A stretch of DNA of 64,000 nucleotides, taken from contig CM063109.1 in assembly GCA_031841125.1 (NCBI GenBank), positions 32,306,038-32,370,037 on the forward strand, written 5' to 3'. The notes under the pieces are model-generated. The model was not told where the DNA came from, made no database searches, and worked only from the letters and a program-made list of their open reading frames with translations. The position numbers and the translations under genes were made by a program. Below, one piece after another: positions 48,712-57,520 of this stretch. Source of the stretch: Acanthococcus lagerstroemiae. Its lineage: Eukaryota > Arthropoda > Insecta > Hemiptera > Eriococcidae. Numbering within the stretch: the first letter of the stretch is position 1; every line of letters begins with the position of its first letter.

Positions 48712-48900
48712 TTTAATTAAATTTTACTCTAAAAATCAATACCAATAAAATTAAAATTATTCAAAATAATATTATTAAATTATAATTAATTAAAAAAATT
48801 AATCATATAAAAAAACAAATAAATTTCATCAAATTAAATTTTCAAATTAATTAAATCAGTTCCAAAAAATTTTAATAGTTTTAGTATGATTAGTATTCAT
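48712..48900 (-). pseudogene. NUMT: mitochondrial protein-gene fragment
   Basis: The composition changes abruptly to almost pure A/T. On the minus strand, 48850-48713 is an open frame of 45 codons plus TAA only under the invertebrate mitochondrial code. Two TGA codons and one AGA codon must be read as Trp and Ser, and several ATA as Met. The peptide is very hydrophobic (residues such as KFICFFMWLIFLINYN, then LFWMILILLVLIFSVKFN). That is typical of a membrane subunit of NADH dehydrogenase, but I cannot say which one. Under the nuclear code the frame is broken by TGA. Confidence 0.65.
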
Positions 48901-49439
48901 TTTGAAGCTTATTGTTCTTGCTCGCATATCATGTTGCCAACAAAACGTTAAAATTTTTATTCTTCCAATAGTGACTAGCTAAGTAGATTTTCAAATACGT
49001 AATTTTACATCATTAACACTCCTTGTATAACTACCGGCGTTGGAACGAAAGGGGTGCCGGTTAGACCCCCCCCCCCTCCCCAACGCTGTCAACAAAAGCA
49101 TTCCAGAATAATATATTTTAGTGTATTAATTACAGCAATAAGATGACGGGATACGTACTGTAATGAACATTAATTCCCACCCCCCTCACCCGGATTGAGA
49201 TCCTTCTATGCTGGTGTACATAACTATCAATTTATTTTGAAAAATCAGCTTTTGTAACGCGCTTTAGCTGCGTAAGAGTTTTTCTTTCTATCATTCTCTC
49301 TTTCCATTCTTTCTTTCATATTATGTATAGGAGGGAACTAAAACAGATCATTGAAGAATTCAACATGTTATAGGTTTGAGAGGCAATGTATAGATGTTAT
49401 TTCAATCTCACACTTGTTACTTGCGATCTGTTTTTAAGG
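48901..49439. other. No gene; transposon debris
   Basis: A TACCGGCG element-like start near 49032 and poly-C at 49067-49077 suggest a decayed DNA transposon end. Nothing else was recognised. Confidence 0.35.
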
Positions 49440-49878
49440 TTAAGACTTGAACCAGTCAAGGACGTGTGTCCCTGTATCCTGTCATATAATTTATGGATGA
49501 ATAAATTATGGCTAACATTGTCAAAACCCTTTTTGAGGTCACAAAAGATTCCAAAAGAATGTAGTTTATGGTCTAAATTTGCGAAAATATTGTGTACGGA
49601 GCTGTATATATGGCATTAGTGGTGTTGGCTTTTTTTCTAAATCCGAACTGGGAGGAGTGTAGGTAATTATTTGCCTCAAAGTATTCTTGTAGACATTTGG
49701 ACATAAGTTTTTTGGTAATTTTAGAATGGTGTAGACTATAGAGTGTGATTGAGATTGAATGGTAATTATTAGGATAAGTTCGGCTGTTTTTTTTTAAATA
49801 TTTTTTAGAGAGAGAGAGATAGGCATGACAATACTTGTTTTCAAAGGCACAGGGAGGTCCTTTATTCAACTGAGTCAT
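49440..49878 (-). pseudogene. Jockey/CR1-like LINE reverse transcriptase fragment
   Basis: Reading leftward: 49878 to about 49630 contains YPNNYHSISITLYS (normally NYRPIS), KLMSKCLQEYFEANNYLHSS and QFGFRKKANTTNAI, then after a frame change about 49570-49440 reads IFCDLKKGFDNVSHNLFIHK with IQG. These are successive fingers and palm blocks of a non-LTR reverse transcriptase; the Asp in CDLKKGFD is a catalytic position. The blocks differ from those of the RTE-like copies, so this is a second LINE lineage. The rest of the palm (YADD) is missing. Confidence 0.8.
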
Positions 49879-50684
49879 TGAATACTTTGCTGCACACTTT
49901 AGTTATATATACCAAACCTCATTTTATGGTCTTCGTATCAAAGCCAAAGATATCCTCAGCTGCTGAATTTTTTAGTCAATCTATTAATATGCATGTTCAG
50001 TGATTGTGGCTGGAGTGACGTGGAAAGAGTGAAGAACGGACGGTCGACTTATGGTGTGTAACAGTAGGAAGAGGTGGAGTTATTTGTTAGGGAATTGTAG
50101 TATCTGGGTTATTCTTCAAAAATGTTGATATTTCAGTCTTCAGCAGTAACTCACAAACTATTAATGATACGGGCTTTTTTTTTTTTTTTTTTTTTTTTGC
50201 GTTGATAGATATGACTGAATTCTACTTTTTCAAGGTTTCAGAAGAAAATCTGATCCACTTTTAATGGGTCAAATTGGATTAAATATACTAAAATGTCGGT
50301 CGGCATGGCTGTCCCTCTAACAATTTTTATTATTATTTTTTTCTGAATTTTCAAACTATATATCAGAACAAACTGGCAAAATAATACTACTTCAGATAAA
50401 TGGAATGAATGAGTTGGTAACGTGGAAATTGCGTCTTCAAAGCTGAGAGTCAGTGTTGCCAACCTTGAAAATTGTCCCTCGATTTTTTGTCTTTCGGCAT
50501 GGCTCTTTTTCAACCAATCACAAAACAGGAGTTTCAATATTTTTCATCGCAATTAATGATCAAACTGTACATTCTTATCAGAGCAATACGGTCCGCATAT
50601 CAAATCCCGTTTTTTTGTGACGAGACTCGTGCATTCGCGTATTATTGTCTGAAATTAAGAGTTTTTTTTTAAAGAAAGTGTCCT
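49879..50684. other. No gene; includes T24 tract
   Basis: T24 lies at 50175-50198. A TCGGCATGGC motif occurs at about 50297 and 50491. No coding or element boundary was found. Confidence 0.35.
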
Positions 50685-50949
50685 TCGGCATGCAGGCCCG
50701 GATTAATGCACGGCCCTCAGGGTCCGTCCCCAGGGCGGAACATTTATGAAGGGTGGAAACATTTTTGAGTATATATAATATACAAAAATTCATTCCCAAG
50801 TCGCAACTCATAAGTTCAAGACCAATACAAGCGAAACTTTAAAAAAATTCCAAACGGAAGTTGTTTACAACTTGAAATTGCTCGAAAGGGGGTTCTTCTA
50901 AGCGAGTGCCTAAGGGCGCTCACGACCTTAATCCGGCCCTGTCGACATG
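50685..50949. mobile_element. hAT MITE, 249 bp, with 8-bp TSD
   Basis: The element proper is 50693-50941. TCGGCATG (50685-50692) and TCGACATG (50942-50949) match at 7 of 8. The ends CAGGCCCGGATTAA and, inverted, CAGGGCCGGATTAA form the TIR. The interior has a purine-rich GGGTGGAAAC stretch. No coding. Confidence 0.9.
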
Positions 50950-51299
50950 ACCATCTTTATGCAACGATAGACGTTCATCATCCAAACATAATTACATCTA
51001 ATTCATGGATTAGTATGTCTCTATCAACTCTCCATACAATTTTTTATTTTGGAATGTACTAATCGACGGCAAAACACTTTTTGTTCGCTATTGTCTTTCG
51101 GCATGGACTTTTTCATGTATTTTTCGGCATGGCATTCATCATTTTGATCGCCACGCTAAAATACAGAACCCCCTCACTGTCGGCCCAATCTTATACCAAT
51201 ATGTTATACAGAACGACTCTTAACGACTCCCATAAAAAAAAAAATTCAAATATCCCCTACTTTCCTCCGCGAAAAAACATATACGAAATATCAACATTT

Positions 51300-51490
51300 T
51301 TGAAGAATGACCCATCTGAAGGATTTTTTTTAATTTTTCACTTAGTACAGAGGCTCTTGCAGTTGGATCGGTAATTAGTTGGCCATTGGACGAGACAATC
51401 GATTGCATGAGTATATACTTGAACGAGTTACCCCTTTATGATTCCCAAATTTTGGTGCTTTCATAACCTGTTCGAATCTGCTGCTGTAGT
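51300..51490 (-). pseudogene. Jockey/CR1-like LINE, region before the polymerase
   Basis: Reading leftward, IVSSNGQLITDPTARASVLS with ESTKIWES and RGNSFKYI upstream matches the linker between endonuclease and polymerase of jockey/CR1 LINEs (NG-x-LITD-x-x-A-R-A-x-VL). Same strand and expected order relative to 49440-49878, so both may be parts of one copy separated by the MITE and other insertions. Confidence 0.6.
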
Positions 51491-52655
51491 CAACAAGCTA
51501 TCATTAGTTCGTTTTTATTTCATTTAATTATTTCTTTCTGCTACCAATGCGCGGAGCTTAGCGAGTCGTGTTGCCTTTTACATACTGCCCAACTTTTTAA
51601 TAAAATTCTTTCACACGCAAAACGGGTCAAATCAACGCTGAGTTGACACCAATTATTTCAACCGAAATCGCTATTTTCAAATTTTCACTTTCCAGAAAAG
51701 TCAATAGCCGCAGCCTCCAATTATGAAAGGTTCGACCAAATTTCTCGCACCTCCGTTCTCTACGCCGAGTGAAAAACGCGACGAGCGTACGCTTGATGGA
51801 ATCCAAAATAAACGGTCTAAATTAGCCCGATGGGCCGACAGATAAGAGCTTCTACGCTTTTATCAGGACGTTGTATCTGACCATGCCAGATGCCAAACGC
51901 ATAATTCAAAAATGATGTAAATGAAGGTACCCGACTTGTCATTTTTGTTTTAATGTCGTCGTTGTTCGAAGTATAGCGTACTATGCTCGCAGCATATTGT
52001 TTCTCATTTTTTATTAATAGCGATAGACCTCTGAAAATGCGACGTCGTCCTTTTGAAACTGTGAGAGTAATCGAAGACCCAAGTTCGACACGAACACGCT
52101 CATCCTGGTTTCTTGTCTTGCTTTCGTGTATGCTCGAAAGGAAAAAGGTAATTTTACGACATAATGTTGAATCGGAACGGCGCCCAAGTTGATAGGCCGA
52201 TTTATATAAAGCTCGAGTTAACCTAGCCCATTTTTTGAAAGAATCAAGAGCACCGAGTCGGGTCGGGGGTTCGTGTAAATAGTAGCAGTATATCATGTTC
52301 GCAGAGCTCTGGTTTGAAAAAAAGGAAAGAAAAAGAATTCAACTTGGGAAACCTGAGGCTTGGAAATACTATTTGTGGGTAAAGAACAAGGCCACACTTA
52401 TCGATCCTAGTTTTCGAGATACGCCAATTTTTGTAAATTAAGGTCAAATTGTCCAAATCCGAATTCCTGATGATTTCGGTAGAATAAACACTCCTCTTTC
52501 AAATGATGTTATTCGTTTTTTTCTGTCTGACTTCAGTCGTTCATTACAGACGGTGGCCCATCCAAAAAATTCCTCAGCCTACCTATTTTTTTTACAAGGA
52601 TTAAATCTCTTAACAAAATTATTTTTTCCTCAAAAAAAAAAAAAAAAAGTAGGTA
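51491..52655. other. Unique island, no gene recognised
   Basis: 51640-52460 is repeat-poor, with frames open on both strands (51817-52296 minus, 159 codons; 51983-52192 plus). None shows a known motif, so I treat them as chance. Confidence 0.35.
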
Positions 52656-52659
52656 TATT

Positions 52660-52800
52660 CTGTTTGCATTTCCCCCTATTCTGACGCAGGCCCATTCGGG
52701 GCATTTCCAGGATAGGGAGTGCGGTGTCCCGGGGCCAATTTGACATGCGTGAATCTCCATACGCCCCTCTATCATCGATCCTATTTGCATAACGTAAGTT
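52660..52800 (-). mobile_element. Family-C fragment
   Basis: On the minus strand, GGGGCGTATGGAGATTCACG and CATGTCAAATTGGCCC resemble 21009-21120 and 57170-57520. An A16 run beside it at 52635-52650 could be a retroposon tail seen on the plus strand. Confidence 0.55.
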
Positions 52801-53429
52801 ACGTCACGAACACCCGCGTAATTACATTTTATTGAATAACAGTATTCATTTAGGTAAGTGTGTATTTATTTGAAATTTTACACGTCGACGTCATTTTTCA
52901 ACACCCCTCTCCATCCTAGCCACATTTAAGCCATTCATTTGGTCTTTAGAAACTTGACCCAACTCTGTGGTGGTCCTTCCATGACATGGAAAAAAAAAAA
53001 AAAAAAAAAAAGGTTACGCTACTGATTACAGACGAAAACGTGAACCATCCTCCTCCCCATTTTTCCGCACGCAGCTATTAAACTCTTTCATTTTGTATGT
53101 TTTCTGAAACGTTCCACTTTGTCGACGAAATCTATATAAGATTTCTGGCGGAATAAGGCCTCACGGAGTACTCTAGCTCTATTTGTCTTTGAGATATGCC
53201 ACGTTGAACTTGTAATTTTTCATTTTTTTGAACCATTTTTTTGAAAATCAGGTTTTTTGCAGTCTCAATTTTAAACAGCTATATCTCGGCGAATTTGGAA
53301 GCTAGAGACATCCGAAAGGTCTCATTTTATCAGAAATTTTATCTGGTATATGCCGGTACTCATGAATCCATATCAACAAAGCGGGACATCATTCCCTGCA
53401 CTGTCACATTCGAGAAAATAGTTCGATCT

Positions 53430-53492
53430 GTGTGTGGGGTGTGCCAATTCACTTTTTTTTTCTTCTGTAGTGAATTAGCCCACCCCACACAC
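53430..53492. repeat. Strong hairpin, 24-bp arms
   Basis: GTGTGTGGGGTGTGCCAATT plus CACT (53430-53453) pairs with 53469-53492 (AGTGAATTAGCCCACCCC plus ACACAC), 22 of 24, across a 15-nt T-rich loop. It could be a MITE core or a structured transcript. Direct echoes of AAAATAGTTCGA lie on either side (53417 and 53534). Confidence 0.8.
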
Positions 53493-53547
53493 GGATATTA
53501 CCAAGTTCACTCACACTCAGAAATGGACACTAAAATAGTTCGAAATA

Positions 53548-53884
53548 CAGTAAGATCCCGATTATCCGATGTCCGGATTAACCATATAAAGAAGTTGATT
53601 AATTATTTATTATCCGGTTTTTCATCTATTTTCGCACTCAGGACGTTAGATGACCCCAAAAAAAAAATCATAAGTGTAACAAAACCAAATTGTAAACGAG
53701 TTATCTCAATTGATAAAAAGCTTGAAGCTATCAAAAGGCCTGGTGCAGGAGAAACATATCGTGCAGTCACTGCTTTGTACAACGTTTCTAGCAAAACAGT
53801 TTGAGATTGGCGTCGAAATAGAAAAAATTTAGAAAATTTTCTTACGAGAGGTATTGTAGTTAGTCCCAAAATTTGGAATTTTAG
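53548..53884 (+). pseudogene. pogo/Tigger-like transposase N-terminus with left TIR
   Basis: The left end CAGTAAGATCCCGATTATCC follows a TA (53546-53547), as in pogo/Tigger elements. Downstream, 53650-53801 encodes KRVISIDKKLEAIKRPGAG, then ALYNVSSKTV, and after an in-frame TGA (53802-53804, at a position where Trp or Ser is usual) DWRRNRKNLENFL. This is the pipsqueak/CENP-B-type helix-turn-helix that binds the TIR. The rest of the DNA-binding region, the DDE catalytic domain and the right end are absent, so it is a truncated, dead copy. Confidence 0.8.
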
Positions 53885-53989
53885 AAGTTAGAAGATAATA
53901 CAAAAAACTATATCAAACAAAAAATAACTTCACATTCTACCATTTCGGAAATAATCTAGGATTAAGGGGAAGGGGGATTTTTAATCATA

Positions 53990-55010
53990 ATTATCAAGCT
54001 TTATTTTTACGATTACATACACTAAAGTGCGCACTTGTAGCCCCCGGCAAAAGCCTCCCCCAGCTTGCTCCACTCATTGCGGTCCTAGGCAATCCTTTGA
54101 AAGGCACTATATCCCAGCAGCCTGCCAAAGCCATCCCTCCATCTGATCCTCTGTTCCCCTCGCCTTCTTGTTCCCGTATTGTACCAAAAGGTCAATTTGA
54201 ACGTCCAACGGTTGTCCTGCAGTCTTGCTACGTGACTATCCCAACTCCATTTTTTATTTTTGATCAGCTGTACAGCACATTTATTGTTTTTTAATTTAAA
54301 TTTGATAGTTGAGATTTTGATGCGGTCTTTTTTCTTGATATTTAAAACTGATCGTTTCATCAAATTTTGAGTACCTAGTTCTAATTTTTTGTATCATTTT
54401 TTCGGACAAAGTCCAAGTTTCGGAGCCATATGTTAGAGTTGGAATGACACACGCATTGAAAATTTCGCTTTTTGATCGAAGTGGAAAGGAACCTTTCAAA
54501 ATGAATTTTAGAGACCAGAATTTATTCCAAGCGAGGGTCTTATTCTGCGTTCAATTTCTCCCTCTTGAGATTTGTTGCGTGAAATTTTTTGGCCCAGATA
54601 CATTACGGTTTCCACCCCTTTTAATTTTTCTTCGTTAATTTTGATGTCATAGGTTCTGTTTTGGTTATTTATTATTTTAGTTTTGGCCAGATTCATGCTA
54701 AGACCTGCAGTCGGCCCGTTTCTGTCCAGTTCCCGTATCACGTCTTCTAATATTCTTCTTTGTCGCTTGCTATCAGCACTACATCATCAGCAATGCGTAA
54801 ATTATTTAAGTGTTCCCCGTTAATTTTTATACCCTTTTTCCTCCGATCCAAATTTCTGAAAACTTCCTCTAGACGACAGTTGAATAATAATGGAAATAAG
54901 GAGTCTCCCTGCCTTACTGCTCCCCTTTGGATCTGAAGATAATTTCGAACTACATCCGTTATAATTTTACTTTCTAGCCCCTCGTACATTTCCTTGATAA
55001 TTTTGATAAA
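53990..55010 (-). pseudogene. RTE-like LINE, polymerase palm to 3' end
   Basis: Reading leftward: 54989-54747 gives GAVRQGDSLFPLLFN and LRIADDVVLIAS (ADD active site, usually FADD). 54741-54508 gives GLSMNLAKTKII and VMYLGQKISR. 54499-54296 gives VIPTLTYGSETWTLS. 54363-54085 gives WDSHVARLQDNRW and RRGEQRIRWRDGFGR. Then EWSKLGEAF and the stop region at about 54000. A 3' tail with AATAAAG lies near 53998-54005. Frameshifts separate the pieces. The endonuclease and first RT blocks are not on this strand; they lie inverted at 55500-56380. Confidence 0.85.
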
Positions 55011-55339
55011 ACAGCACTAAAAAATAAAGTGGGGTTTTAATCAACCCAGAACTAAAAAACAATATCCTGGAAATAAAGGAGATATCGGATAGAATTGTTA
55101 TTTTAAAAATAAAGGTGCAAAATGGTATTTTGATTTTGATTCAGGTCCGGAGGAGTCGAATTTAGACGTTTCATCTGTTATGGTCATATCTGGTCCATCT
55201 TTTCATGTCTGCTTTGGCACATAGAAAAAAAAAAAACGTTACTAAAGCGTTACTTTAGCGCCGGTTACGCTGTCCCCGTAACGCTCCCCCGACATAAATT
55301 TAGTGGTTGACATTTCAATGGAAATTTATTTCTATTTCT

Positions 55340-55420
55340 TCCAGTTGGCCGAGTGGATAGCGCGTTGGTCTCGGAATCCGGAGGTCCCGGGTTCGAGTCC
55401 ACGTAGCAACTCGCCAGAAT
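55340..55420 (+). mobile_element. tRNA-derived SINE head
   Basis: The A box TGGCCGAGTGG (55346-55356) and B box GGTTCGAGTCC (55390-55400) are correctly spaced for an RNA polymerase III internal promoter. The anticodon region can be drawn with CGG, but the anticodon stem has a mismatch. The acceptor arms (TTCCAGT and ACTCGCC) pair at only about three positions, so it is not a functional tRNA. A SINE head or tRNA pseudogene is the best reading. The SINE body downstream (to about 55490) is unidentified. Confidence 0.75.
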
Positions 55421-55499
55421 TTTTGACCTAGGCCGGTTTTTCGGCCAGAAGCGAAGAGGGCTAAGACAGCTCTAACAGCCTCCTCGAAGTCTCTGAGGT

Positions 55500-56379
55500 A
55501 ATGCTCGAAAGGGCGGATTCCAGGACTCGGGTGGAGAGCAAATCAGAAAAAGAGGTCTATTCCCCTACCTCTGCATCAACAGAAGAGGAAATCGGTAACT
55601 TTTACAAACTTCTGGATGAAATCCTTCAAAATGTAAAACAAAATTTAAAAACGAAAATTATAATTATGGGCGACTCTACCAGCCAAAGTGGCAAAAGCAA
55701 AGAAGAGGAAAAACACTTGCAGGGACATACAACTATGGAAAACGAAATGGCAGAGGTAGGAAACTTATCGAGTTCTGTTAGGAATATGATCTAAACGTAG
55801 TTAATGACTTCTTCAAGAAAAAAATACGATGGACTTGGATCAGTCCGAATCAAGAACATAGAAACCAAATTAGTTTCGTCCTTGCACCTCAGAATAAGAA
55901 AAAATATATAATAAATTTTAATGTTTCAAATAAGTGTAAATTGTAAATACGTCACCGACCATAGGCTCATTTCCATTGTCTTAAGATTGAACAAGTCGTA
56001 CGATAGACAAAAAATTATGAACAAAACTTCTAGTATTAATGAATAATGACATAGAAAGCCACAAGTTTAAAATCACAGAAGTCTTGAAGAAGGTGAATAA
56101 CTTGAATCTATCAAGCATCGAAGATCACTATGAAACCTTATGTAAGGCGTAAGGCTATACTAGACAGTTCAAAGTCACCGAAAAAGAATGGAACGGAACG
56201 AGAGCCAGCCACATCCTCGCAAAAGGAAAACTTGAAAAACCTTTGGATAACCCGAAGGAAACTTCTACACAAAAAAATAAAATAAAAACTCCAAAGATAA
56301 GGTTAAGCTACATATGATATTTAAAAAAATAATAAAAGCTATACAAAGAGAAAATGAGGATCGCTGGAGGTCCTATTAA
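55500..56379 (+). pseudogene. RTE-like LINE endonuclease and linker, inverted part
   Basis: 55501-55794 reads EKEVYSPTSASTEEEIGNFY, then LLDEILQNVKQ and IIIMGDSTSQSGK (usually GDFNSQVG, a catalytic block). After a frameshift it reads EYDLNVVNDFF, RWTWISPNQEHRNQI and VTDHRLIS (the SDH/TDH catalytic His block). A linker with KVTEKEWNGT and RENEDRWRSY ends at 56379. Orientation is opposite to the polymerase part at 53990-55010 and coverage is complementary, which suggests one LINE copy with a 5' inversion. Confidence 0.82.
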
Positions 56380-56422
56380 TTATTATTTATTATTTAATTT
56401 TATTAATTTAAAAATTTAATAA

Positions 56423-56477
56423 AATAAATTTAATTTTTTTACAATATCAATGTAATTCCTTTAATAGGTAATTTATT
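56423..56477 (-). tRNA. trnI: T-armless mitochondrial tRNA-Ile (GAT) in NUMT
   Basis: Read on the minus strand from 56477: acceptor AATAAAT, TA, D stem CCT with a 5-nt loop and AGG, anticodon stem TTACA, loop TTGATAT (U33, anticodon GAT), TGTAA, a 9-nt loop in place of the T arm, and acceptor ATTTATT. All seven acceptor pairs and all five anticodon pairs are perfect. At 55 nt it is shorter than a normal tRNA, as in lineages with truncated mitochondrial tRNAs. It is a nuclear relic and is not expected to be expressed. Confidence 0.75.
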
Positions 56478-56493
56478 TAAAAATAAAAGTAAA

Positions 56494-56551
56494 TAAAATA
56501 AAATTTGTATTAGATTGTAAATCTAATTTTGATAAAAATATCTTTATTTTA
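56494..56551 (+). tRNA. trnY: D-armless mitochondrial tRNA-Tyr (GTA) in NUMT
   Basis: Acceptor TAAAATA (56494-56500) pairs perfectly with TATTTTA (56545-56551). A 9-nt segment replaces the D arm. The anticodon stem is TTAGA/TCTAA with loop TTGTAAA (U33, anticodon GTA). A four-pair T arm GATA/TATC with an AAAA loop follows. It lies 16 bp from the tRNA-Ile on the other strand, so the two genes diverge. Confidence 0.72.
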
Positions 56552-56614
56552 ACTGAACTCTACAAAACTTCTTTAAGACTCGCTGATACATTTTCAAGAC
56601 GGTTTCAGATGAGA

Positions 56615-56880
56615 CCAGGACCGGCGTGAGGAGATGGGGCTGACATCCTCCAGTCGGGAAATTTTGATAGTCCAGAACATATCAAGTAGTCGGCGCCCAT
56701 TTTGGCGTCTTTGCTTGACGTACAAAATTTTGTAGCATTTTAGTCATTTTACTAGAAGGTCAAGAAATTCAGAAAATACTGGGGCCCAGATAAAGTAAAA
56801 AATGATTTTTTTGCTCTCCAACTGAAATCTTTGAAATTTGAGAAATTTTAGTCGGGATTTTCAGTGTTTACACCACAGCA
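56615..56880 (+). repeat. Interspersed repeat related to 9605-9990
   Basis: It starts CAGGACCGGCGTGAGG and shares GGGGCTG, CCAGTCGG and TTTTGGCG-like blocks with the 9605 copy. The next 200 bp (to about 57135) contain TTTCAGACTCTTTAGG repeats that keep one frame open; I regard that frame as repeat-derived. Confidence 0.5.
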
Positions 56881-57169
56881 GACATGTTCATCTCATGGGC
56901 CCTGCTTGAGACTATTCTAGAATTATTCAGGACTTTTCAATTTATACAGACGGATTTGAGATCTCTTTTCAGACTCTTTAGGGCTCTTCCAAACTTTCGG
57001 ATCGAAGACCTTTTATCAGACTCTTTAGGGTTTTTCCACTTACTCCAAACAGCTTGGGACTTTCTTGATATTCTTTCAGACACGTTCAAGTCTTTCAAAA
57101 TTTGTTATTCTTTAATGTTTGTGAAGCTCTTTTAGAGCTTTTGCAGCTGTACAGCTGCTGCAGCTGCTA

Positions 57170-57520
57170 GGGACCCCTCGGTGGGGCTCACCCGCCGTCA
57201 CCACCTTCCTGCGTCGCCACACGTATCAAGACGAGGAGGTGAGAGGTGAGTGAAGAGAAAGCGCGTCTGGCTGTGGAGCACCCGAATTCCAGGTTAATGC
57301 TGGGTGAGCGTTAACTCCGGTCAGTAGGGTGCCCCATGGTGGCCCTCGCAGGACAGCCCGCACCGGAAGCGAAAAGGCGAAATGGGGGCTCGGGTCGGCC
57401 TTAATGCGTCCCTCTGGTCAGTGATGCGATACTCGAAAGGGTAGTTTCCGAGGCCAGGGGGGGTGTCTGGGGACCCACTTCGGCATGCGTGCATTGCCAT
57501 ACGCTCCACCAAACATTGTA
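57170..57520 (-). mobile_element. Family-C element, longest copy
   Basis: On the minus strand it begins GGTGGAGCGTATGGCAATGC, then ACGCATGCCGAAG, and includes ACTACCCTTTCGAGTATCGC. It then extends into GC-rich sequence absent from the other copies. Above-average GC and a sharp start suggest a retroelement 5' region or SINE. The 63-codon frame at 57512-57321 is not a known protein. Confidence 0.65.

Larger units (their letters stand above)
56380..56552. pseudogene. NUMT: mitochondrial tRNA cluster fragment
   Basis: An abrupt stretch of almost pure A/T directly follows the LINE linker and ends at about 56552, where ordinary composition resumes. It contains two back-to-back tRNA-like folds with correct anticodon loops (described separately). 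There is no nuclear-type tRNA promoter. Mitochondrial origin is inferred from composition and structure, not from alignment. Confidence 0.75.

Noticed and set aside
48643..48712. Including the whole 48643-48900 stretch in the NUMT
   Set aside because: 48643-48711 is less AT-extreme and can be read as continuing LINE sequence in a shifted frame, so the junction was placed at about 48712.
55340..55420. Functional nuclear tRNA gene
   Set aside because: The A and B boxes are good, but the acceptor arms pair poorly and the anticodon stem has a mismatch. SINE head is the better call.
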